Source: JBBRHH01 sp038222915
GTDB taxonomy: Bacteria; Planctomycetota; Phycisphaerae; Tepidisphaerales; Tepidisphaeraceae
Length of the DNA stretch: 7,987 bases
Assembly (NCBI GenBank): GCA_038222915.1
Contig: JBBRHH010000277.1
Location: 1-7,987, forward strand
Direction of reading: 5' to 3'
Shown here: positions 1-4,987 of the stretch, piece by piece
Position numbering within the stretch: position 1 is the stretch's first letter
Layout of the letters: every line of letters begins with the position of its first letter
Notes under the pieces: generated by a model
Told to the model about the DNA's origin: nothing
What the model saw: only the letters and a program-made list of their open reading frames with translations
Database searches by the model: none
Made by a program: the position numbers and the translations under genes

Positions 1-1346
1 GGCTTCGCGAGTTGCTGGATCATTCCGAGAACAAATGGGGCGACCTGGCGGTGCAGGCGGCGGGGCATGCAACGCTGTATGCCGCGACCGGCGAGGTTCG
101 GGAGGCGCTGGTGGCTCAGGCGCTGATTCGCGACGCGTTCGACAATGAATTGGACGTGCAGGTCAGCGATCGGATGAACAGAAGCTCGTATGACGCGGCG
201 CGGTCGGTGCTGTCGGCGGCGATTGCGTATGACCTATGCTTTGATGCGTGGGAGAAGCCGTTTCGGGTTGGCATCGCGCGGGAACTAAATTGGCGCGGCG
301 GCTGGGTGACGGGCACGGGTGGGAAGCGGTATGTTTCGGATCCGGGGAGTAAGTGGCAGGCAGTTGCACGGGGGGCCGGTGGCGTCGCGGCGCTGGCGGT
401 ATGCGGCGATTCGCTTTGGGCGCGCGATCCGACGGATGAGCCTTCGACGCGGCCGGCGATTGATCCGATGCGGCCGTTTGAGCCGCCGGCGGGATTCAAG
501 GTGGGGCGCGGCGTGCCGATTGTGAAATTCGAACATGATGCGATGCCGACGCGGTGGCTGGCGGTTGGGCCATTTCCGCGCGTGGAGGACAAGCTGAATC
601 CGGCGGCTGAACGGGTGGATGTGCTGGCGGCTATTGGCGGGATGGAACATGCGCTGCCGGAGGCGGGGACGCAGGTGACGTATCGGGATGTTTCACGGAA
701 GTTTGTGGAACTGGACCGGAATCTGCTTCAGTTTCGGCCGGGATATAAGGGATATCCACAGATTGACGTGACGGCGGTGGCGGGGCATTCGGCTTATGCG
801 ACGTGTATGTTCTACACCGTGCTGCAGAACGAGAAGGCGCGATATGTTCGCGTGCAGGGAGGCGGCGGGAACATGTGGTTTGGCGGACAGCGCGTGCGCG
901 GGGATGTGCTGCGGCTGGTGCCGGGGATGTATCCGGTTCTGGTGCAGGCGAACATCGGGCGGCTTGCGAGTCCGTGGTCGATGATGACGATTCAGCCGCG
1001 ATTTCAGGAAGTGGAAGAGGAGGAGGCGATCGCGGCGACGAAGCCGGCGTGGCCTGGCGTGGAGCATCCGCCGATCAAGATGGACGAAACACAGACTCAT
1101 TCGCTTCGAACTGCGCAGATTGCGATGGCGAAGTATCTGACGCTGGTGAAGGATGCGAAGGGTGCGGATTTTGGGGCGGCGATGACGGAGGGCGTGGGGC
1201 CGTTTGATCTGGCGTGCCGGAATGTTCTGGGACGGGATTTTGCGACGGGAACTGCGGCGGAGGGGTTTGTGCCGGAGAAGGCGGAGGCGATTTCTTCGCC
1301 GGTGGAAGCGATCTATGCGATCAGGCGACTGCCGATGCCCCAATAG
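1..1346 (+). CDS. Heparinase/alginate-lyase-like protein, 5'-truncated (tentative)
   Basis: The frame is already open at the left edge (codons from base 3 read Leu-Arg-Glu-Leu-Leu-Asp-His), so the true start is outside. A TTG at base 12 is only an internal Leu codon. It ends at TAG 1344-1346; 447 codons are visible. The first third looks alpha-helical, with the stretch YDLCFDAW near 228-251 and, further on, SKWQAVARGAGGVAALAVCGD. That spacing resembles the alpha/alpha-toroid of heparinase II/III and alginate-lyase-like proteins, which cleave acidic polysaccharides by beta-elimination. From about 555 a beta-rich part begins with WLAVGPFP, and WFGGQRVRGDVLRLVPGMY (about 876-932) resembles the 'lnGk...l.l..G.n' pattern of carbohydrate-associated beta-sandwich domains. 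An acidic Glu-rich linker lies near 1011-1030. No catalytic residues could be assigned, so the enzyme call is weak, but coding status is secure. The gene converges on the rhomboid gene with a 14-base gap. Confidence 0.72.
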   Translation, partial: LRELLDHSENKWGDLAVQAAGHATLYAATGEVREALVAQALIRDAFDNELDVQVSDRMNRSSYDAARSVLSAAIAYDLCFDAWEKPFRVGIARELNWRGGWVTGTGGKRYVSDPGSKWQAVARGAGGVAALAVCGDSLWARDPTDEPSTRPAIDPMRPFEPPAGFKVGRGVPIVKFEHDAMPTRWLAVGPFPRVEDKLNPAAERVDVLAAIGGMEHALPEAGTQVTYRDVSRKFVELDRNLLQFRPGYKGYPQIDVTAVAGHSAYATCMFYTVLQNEKARYVRVQGGGGNMWFGGQRVRGDVLRLVPGMYPVLVQANIGRLASPWSMMTIQPRFQEVEEEEAIAATKPAWPGVEHPPIKMDETQTHSLRTAQIAMAKYLTLVKDAKGADFGAAMTEGVGPFDLACRNVLGRDFATGTAAEGFVPEKAEAISSPVEAIYAIRRLPMPQ

Positions 1347-1360
1347 CGAATCACCGGCAG

Positions 1361-2185
1361 TCAGCGATTCATGTCCTTAGACCAGTCTTTCTGGAAGGTA
1401 CGTTTGCGGGGCCGGGGACTGCGCGCGGAATAGGCGGGCTCGCGCGGCACTTGCGCGAAGATGGTCAGCCAGTGCTGATTTTTCATCAGAAGAAAACCTA
1501 GTGCTGCACCGCCGAGGTGGCCGGCCTCGCCACCGGCGTTGGGGCCGAGTACGAAAACGGTGTAGGCGGCGACAAGGAGACCGCCGATGGCGAGCATGCC
1601 GATGGTGAGGGGGAAGAAATAGTAGAAGACCTGGACGTGGGGCGCGATGATGGCGGCGGCGACGAGGAGGCCGAATACGCCGGCGGAGGCGCCGACCAAG
1701 GGCGTCGCGGGGTTGAGATGGAGGATGTGGCTGTAGGAGAGAATGATGTAGCTGAACGCGCCGGCGAGGCCGCAGAGGAGATAGAAGGCGAGATAGCGGC
1801 GAGAGCCAAAGTGGGCTTCGACGATGGGGCCAAAGAAGAAGAGGCCGAGCATATTGCCTATGACATGTTGGATGGAGGCGTGGAGGAACTGGAAGGTGAT
1901 GAAACGCCAGATTTGCCCGGCGAAGATGGCCTTATTGATGGAGAAGTAGCCCCAGCGTTCGATGGGCCCCATCCAGGAATCGGCGGCCTGGCGAAGCCAC
2001 TGCCGGACATCGTCGATTTGATCGGGAGCAATGGCGGGCGTCGCCATTCGGTGGACGATGCCGGCGAGGAAGAAGACGGCGATGTTGGCGATGATCAGCC
2101 AGGTGGTGACGGACCAGGCGCTGAAATAGCCGAAGCCGCCGCGCGGGAGAGTCTGCCGGTAATAGTCGCGATCGTAGATCCCCAT
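1361..2185 (-). CDS. Rhomboid family intramembrane serine protease
   Basis: This 274-residue integral membrane protein of the rhomboid family cleaves transmembrane substrates within the bilayer using a Ser-His dyad. Visible hallmarks are HASIQHVIGNMLG (His102, His107, Asn111: the HxxxN oxyanion region of TM2), VGASAGVFGLL with the nucleophile Ser167 in TM4, and AGHLGGAALGFLL with the general base His223 in TM6. Hydrophobic segments lie at roughly 27-45, 93-119, 129-150, 161-181, 186-213 and 218-235, fitting the six-TM bacterial core. A soluble loop (about 46-90) separates TM1 and TM2. The C-terminus is a short basic tail rich in Arg, Lys, Ser and Pro. The ATG at 2185-2183 is preceded by AAGGAA with a very short spacer. 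The motif reads GASA instead of the commoner GxSG, but Ser and His are kept, so activity is expected. The gene is monocistronic, opposite in strand to its neighbours; its substrate is unknown. Confidence 0.93.
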   Translation of the reverse strand: MGIYDRDYYRQTLPRGGFGYFSAWSVTTWLIIANIAVFFLAGIVHRMATPAIAPDQIDDVRQWLRQAADSWMGPIERWGYFSINKAIFAGQIWRFITFQFLHASIQHVIGNMLGLFFFGPIVEAHFGSRRYLAFYLLCGLAGAFSYIILSYSHILHLNPATPLVGASAGVFGLLVAAAIIAPHVQVFYYFFPLTIGMLAIGGLLVAAYTVFVLGPNAGGEAGHLGGAALGFLLMKNQHWLTIFAQVPREPAYSARSPRPRKRTFQKDWSKDMNR

Positions 2186-2252
2186 GGTTCCTTAATATTA
2201 GGCGAGAGGCCGGTGGCGCGGCAAACGGCGGGCGTCGGCGGTATTTGATCGT

Positions 2253-2282
2253 TTGAATAAAGTTCCGTGAAGAAGCGATAAA
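2253..2282 (+). promoter_or_regulatory. Possible sigma70-type promoter for the histidine phosphatase gene
   Basis: TTGAAT at 2253-2258 and GATAAA at 2277-2282 are separated by 18 bases. Each matches the sigma70 hexamers at four of six positions. Transcription would begin near 2289, giving a leader of about 55 bases before the ATG at 2345. It lies in the 159-base divergent gap between the rhomboid and phosphatase genes, where a promoter is needed. The call rests on pattern only, and planctomycete promoters are poorly defined. Confidence 0.28.
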
Positions 2283-2333
2283 GAGACTTCCGGGGGTGCA
2301 TCAACTCTGTAGTATGCCCGCGCTCTTGTTTTC

Positions 2334-2339
2334 AAGGAG
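2334..2339 (+). promoter_or_regulatory. Ribosome binding site of the histidine phosphatase gene
   Basis: AAGGAG sits five bases before the ATG at 2345. It is the clearest Shine-Dalgarno sequence in the window and fixes the start of this gene. Confidence 0.75.
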
Positions 2340-2344
2340 ATTGA

Positions 2345-2941
2345 ATGACGCGATTTCGAGGGTTTCAGGCCGCTTGTGGTCTGGTTGTGGCGATGGCAGT
2401 GACAGCGCGGGCGCAGACGGTGATTCTGGTAAGGCACGGGGAGAGCCCGAAGCATGAGAAGAACGAGGATGTGCCGTTGACCGATGCGGGCAAGGCGCGG
2501 GCGGTACAACTCGGACAGACTCTCAAGGATTTGCGGATCAATTCCATTTTTGTGGACACGAGCAAGCGATGCCTGGAAACGGCCGAGCCGGTGGAGCGCA
2601 CGACGGGCATTGCGCACAAGCTGTTGCCGGAGCTGGAAGACGATGTGAAGGAGGCGGCGGGGCTGGCGAACGTTTTGAATCGAGACCTGAAGCCGGACGA
2701 TGTGGCGGTGGTGGTGATGCACCATCACCTGATGCCGCTTGCGCTGTGCCTGCTGGTGCATCCTGCGAGCAAGTCGGTGGAATGGGAATTGGATCCGCCA
2801 TGCGGCGACGGCCAGATTCCGACGAAGGCCGCGTTGAAGAAATTGAATGATGATCTGTTTGTGCTGAAGAAAATCGGGGACAAGCAGTGGACGCTGGTGC
2901 GCTTGAAGTACGGGCCGCTCACTGCTGAAAAGGCAAAGTAG
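2345..2941 (+). CDS. Exported histidine phosphatase family protein (SixA/phosphoglycerate-mutase-like)
   Basis: This 198-residue protein belongs to the histidine phosphatase superfamily, whose members transfer a phosphate from substrate to an active-site His. LVRHGES (Arg30-His31-Gly32) carries the phospho-accepting His. DTSKRCLETAEP holds the usual substrate-binding Arg75 and the Thr-Ala signature of the family. VVVMHHHLMP supplies the second catalytic His, most likely His126 by its five-residue distance from Pro131. Met125 stands where a Gly is common, and the His triplet is unusual. The N-terminus (basic residues, hydrophobic core about 8-20, then ARAQ) is a signal peptide with likely cleavage near residue 23, so the enzyme should act outside the cytoplasm. 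The short core matches the SixA-sized branch more than full-length phosphoglycerate mutases. The substrate cannot be read from sequence. The prepilin-like gene follows after 41 bases and may be co-transcribed. Confidence 0.9.
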   Translation: MTRFRGFQAACGLVVAMAVTARAQTVILVRHGESPKHEKNEDVPLTDAGKARAVQLGQTLKDLRINSIFVDTSKRCLETAEPVERTTGIAHKLLPELEDDVKEAAGLANVLNRDLKPDDVAVVVMHHHLMPLALCLLVHPASKSVEWELDPPCGDGQIPTKAALKKLNDDLFVLKKIGDKQWTLVRLKYGPLTAEKAK

Positions 2942-2982
2942 GACCCGTGTGTCCAGAAGAGGCGAATTTGCTGATTACGCGA

Positions 2983-3753
2983 ATGAAATACGCGCGTGCG
3001 TTTACGTTGCTTGAGATATTGATTGTCGTCGGAATCATCGGCGTTCTACTCGCGATCCTGGCGCCGACGATTGAAGGCGTGCGCGAGCGGGCTTATCGGA
3101 CGAACTGCGCGAGTAATTTGCGGCAGATCACTTCATCGCTGCGGATTTACGCGGATGACAATCAGGCATATCCCAGGACGAAATATGTGGCGGGTGCGCC
3201 GTTGGTGGAAGGGACGGGAACTTCCGCGGCCGATCCGTTTGGCGTTGGCGGACCCGATGCGAACGATACGGCCGCGGCACTGTTTCTTCTGATGCGGTCG
3301 CAGAAGCTGCCGGCCGCGATCATGATGTGTCCGTACAACGACATTTTCAGCTATGTGCCGGAAGGAGCGAATCCGGCGACGCGATCGAATTTTACGGATT
3401 ACAGGAAGAGCCTTGGATACAGTTACGCGAATCCGTATCCGGACGCGGCGGCGGCCGGGGTGGGATATCGGTTGTCGAATGCGCTGCGTGCTTCCTTTGC
3501 AGTGGCGGCGGATGCGAATCGGGGATCCAAGGACGTGACCAACGGATCGGGAAGCTCCGTCAAAGGGGGCAACAGCCTCAATCATGAGCGCGATGGGCAG
3601 AATGTCGGCTACGCCGACGGCCGGGTCGAGTGGCGCGACACGCCATTTTGCGGCATTGATGACGACAACATCTATCGGAACAAGAACCGGCAGATTGAGG
3701 CGTCTCCGATCGACAAGGACGATAGCATTTTGCTGCCGTCCAGCTCAGATTAA
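2983..3753 (+). CDS. Prepilin-type N-terminal methylation protein (type II secretion pseudopilin-like), first copy
   Basis: From the ATG at 2983 this is a 256-residue protein. It opens with MKYARAFTLLEILIVVGIIG: a short basic leader, a processing site before Phe7, Glu at mature position 5, and a hydrophobic helix to about residue 27. This is the class III signal cut and methylated by prepilin peptidase, as in type IV pilins and type II secretion pseudopilins. Residue -1 is Ala (Ala6) where Gly is nearly universal. After the helix comes NCASNLRQITSSLRIYADDN, the 'C.SNLRQ' block typical of planctomycete proteins of this type. Near the C-terminus NHERDGQNVGYADGRVEW gives H201-X10-D212-G213, a variant of the H-X9-DG signature, followed by an acidic polar tail. 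The start is uncertain: a TTG at 2968 has a better-placed purine-rich site (GAAGAGG, 2956-2962, spacer five) and would lengthen the leader by five residues; GTG 2947 is less likely. It probably forms or decorates a periplasm-spanning pseudopilus or surface assembly. Confidence 0.9.
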   Translation: MKYARAFTLLEILIVVGIIGVLLAILAPTIEGVRERAYRTNCASNLRQITSSLRIYADDNQAYPRTKYVAGAPLVEGTGTSAADPFGVGGPDANDTAAALFLLMRSQKLPAAIMMCPYNDIFSYVPEGANPATRSNFTDYRKSLGYSYANPYPDAAAAGVGYRLSNALRASFAVAADANRGSKDVTNGSGSSVKGGNSLNHERDGQNVGYADGRVEWRDTPFCGIDDDNIYRNKNRQIEASPIDKDDSILLPSSSD

Positions 3754-3778
3754 GTGTTTATGACAGGCCGGCGTTACG

Positions 3779-3797
3779 TGATCTTCGCAGAAGATTA
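3779..3797 (+). other. Stem-loop 1 in the gap between the two prepilin-like genes
   Basis: ATCTTC (3781-3786) and GAAGAT (3790-3795) pair perfectly around the loop GCA. The stem extends outward by a G-T wobble and a T-A pair to eight steps. It lies 25 bases after the stop of the first prepilin-like gene. No T-run follows, so it is not a textbook intrinsic terminator; it could protect a 3' end or take part in leader structure. Confidence 0.4.
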
Positions 3798-3802
3798 GCA
3801 AT

Positions 3803-3817
3803 GGCGCAACGTGCGCC
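3803..3817 (+). other. Stem-loop 2 in the gap between the two prepilin-like genes
   Basis: GGCGCA (3803-3808) and TGCGCC (3812-3817) form a perfect, GC-rich six-pair stem with the loop ACG, five bases after stem-loop 1. It again lacks a T-run. With its neighbours it makes this 126-base gap unusually structured. It could act as a transcription attenuating or RNA-stabilising element. Confidence 0.42.
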
Positions 3818-3840
3818 TCATCCAAAACAAACAGAGTGCG

Positions 3841-3876
3841 ACGAACCTTTTGCCCTTTGAGGGAAGGAAGGTTCGT
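3841..3876 (+). promoter_or_regulatory. Leader hairpin overlapping the ribosome binding site of the second prepilin-like gene
   Basis: ACGAACCTT (3841-3849) is the exact reverse complement of AAGGTTCGT (3868-3876). Inside these arms CCCT (3853-3856) pairs with AGGG (3860-3863) around the loop TTG. The Shine-Dalgarno candidate AAGGAAGG (3864-3871, eight bases before ATG 3880) lies partly in the right arm and partly in the internal loop. In the folded RNA, ribosome access should be reduced. No T-tract follows, arguing against a terminator. A role in translational control is inferred from the geometry alone. Confidence 0.45.
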
Positions 3877-3879
3877 TTG

Positions 3880-4830
3880 ATGAAAAATGAAAGACATGGA
3901 CGTCCGGGCTTCACGCTGGTCGAACTGCTCGTGGTGATCGGGATCATCGCCCTGTTGATCAGCATTCTGCTGCCGGTGCTTGGATCTGCGCGGCGTTCAG
4001 CGCAGGAAACGGTCTGCATGAGCAACCTGCGTCAGTGGGGGGCGGCGTTTTCGATGTATGCGGATTCGAACAACGGATTTATTCCGCAGGATGGGCCGGA
4101 CGGGAGCAGCGCGGCGAATGTCATTGGCCCCAAGAATGGGGTGACCGGCCTGAATGATGGATCACTGTGGTACAACGCGCTTCCGCCGCTGGTGGCGATG
4201 AAGTCGTATTACGATCAGATCACGGCCGATCGGCTTGGCACAAATAATCTTGCCTCCGAGGGGAGCAACAGCCTGTTTGTTTGCCCCGCGGGAGGGCCGC
4301 CGGCGAGCAACTCCAGTAAGGATCGGCTTAGCCCTGATGGGCGGTATTACCTGTTGTATGGCGTGGATCCGGCTCAGCCGAAGACATTCAGCTCGCCGTA
4401 CTATTCGGCGAAGTTTTACATGTCTTATGTGATCAACTCCAAGCTTTTTGGAACGGCGAACAATGGAACGAACTACGCGACCTGGAAGCTTGCAAGTTTG
4501 CGACCGGCAGCCGAAACCGTGCTGATGGTGGAGCGAATGAACAACGCGGGGGAATACAAGCTTCCCGACCAGGCCGCAGGCGCGAACGTGACGGCCGCGG
4601 GTTACGGAAACAACATCGGGCAGCCCAAGGCGTGCTGGTCTCGCTTCACGACCCGGCACCATGGTGGCGGATACATTCTCTTTGCGGATGGGCATGTGGA
4701 TCGTAAGGCTTGGGCGGACGTGCAGCCGCCTCCGAATCTCATCAATGCGAACAATGTCGACGCCAATCAACCTGGCAAGATCGTTTGGAATCCAGTCGCA
4801 GGTGTTGGGACCAAGACCGCCACGGACTGA
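3880..4830 (+). CDS. Prepilin-type N-terminal methylation protein with H-X9-DG motif, second copy
   Basis: This 316-residue protein starts at ATG 3880, chosen because AAGGAAGG lies eight bases upstream and because it gives a normal short leader. An in-frame GTG at 3811 would add 23 residues and run through the leader hairpin. MKNERHGRPG|FTLVELLVV has the canonical Gly10-Phe11 prepilin peptidase site with Glu at mature position 5. A hydrophobic helix follows to about residue 32, then SARRSAQETVCMSNLRQWG, the 'C.SNLRQ' block. The body is Gly/Asn/Ser-rich with scattered aromatics. RHHGGGYILFADGHVDR near the C-terminus is a perfect H260-X9-D270-G271 signature, as in the large planctomycete families of pseudopilin-like proteins. 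The predicted location is the inner membrane, with the globular domain in the periplasm or at the surface. It is clearly a divergent relative of the upstream protein, sharing layout but little sequence. It stands 157 bases before the giant repeat protein gene. Confidence 0.93.
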   Translation: MKNERHGRPGFTLVELLVVIGIIALLISILLPVLGSARRSAQETVCMSNLRQWGAAFSMYADSNNGFIPQDGPDGSSAANVIGPKNGVTGLNDGSLWYNALPPLVAMKSYYDQITADRLGTNNLASEGSNSLFVCPAGGPPASNSSKDRLSPDGRYYLLYGVDPAQPKTFSSPYYSAKFYMSYVINSKLFGTANNGTNYATWKLASLRPAAETVLMVERMNNAGEYKLPDQAAGANVTAAGYGNNIGQPKACWSRFTTRHHGGGYILFADGHVDRKAWADVQPPPNLINANNVDANQPGKIVWNPVAGVGTKTATD

Positions 4831-4874
4831 TCAGCGATTCCTGCACACGCATTGTTAACCATATATGCATTGTC

Positions 4875-4902
4875 CCCTGACATGCTGAGTGCAGCATGAG
4901 GG
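4875..4902 (+). terminator. Stem-loop after the second prepilin-like gene, possible terminator
   Basis: CATGCTG (4881-4887) and CAGCATG (4892-4898) pair perfectly around AGTG. CCCT (4875-4878) and AGGG (4899-4902) extend the stem beyond a two-base GA bulge, giving eleven pairs. It begins 44 bases after the stop. A T-run is missing, so classical Rho-independent termination is doubtful; it may be a structured 3' end or part of the leader of the next gene. A weaker hairpin, CCGCA/TGCGG (4916-4920 and 4929-4933), follows. Confidence 0.35.
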
Positions 4903-4974
4903 TCGCAGTCTACACCCGCATCATTCATTGCGGCGTGGGCGATGGGCTTCTTTTAACTGTGGGCGAAAACTTTT

Positions 4975-4979
4975 GAGGG
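4975..4979 (+). promoter_or_regulatory. Ribosome binding site of the beta-strand repeat protein gene
   Basis: GAGGG lies eight bases before ATG 4988. It supports this start over the out-of-frame ATG at 4995. Confidence 0.5.
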
Positions 4980-4987
4980 CACGTTCC

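Noticed and set aside
693..1343. A 216-codon minus-strand frame opposite the lyase-like gene
   Set aside because: The product is dominated by Arg, His, Pro and Leu without any domain pattern; it is a shadow of the G-ending codon bias on the plus strand.
1347..1370. GAATC/GATTC inverted repeat in the convergent gap as a bidirectional terminator
   Set aside because: The arms are only five bases with a twelve-base loop and no T-run on either side; it cannot be told from chance.
2195..2224. Minus-strand TTGCCG (2219-2224) and TAATAT (2195-2200), 18 bases apart, as promoter of the rhomboid gene
   Set aside because: The transcript would start within about four bases of the ATG and exclude the AAGGAA ribosome binding site, so the two signals conflict; the hexamers match only four of six positions each.
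1517..2248. A 243-codon plus-strand frame opposite the rhomboid gene
   Set aside because: The product is almost wholly Asp/Glu/Gly/Ala, the expected antisense image of a hydrophobic GC-rich membrane protein; the rhomboid on the other strand has all its catalytic motifs.
3811..3879. GTG 3811 as start of the second prepilin-like gene
   Set aside because: It would place 23 extra residues before the leader, lies inside stem-loop 2 and has no ribosome binding site, while ATG 3880 has AAGGAAGG at a normal distance and yields a ten-residue class III leader.
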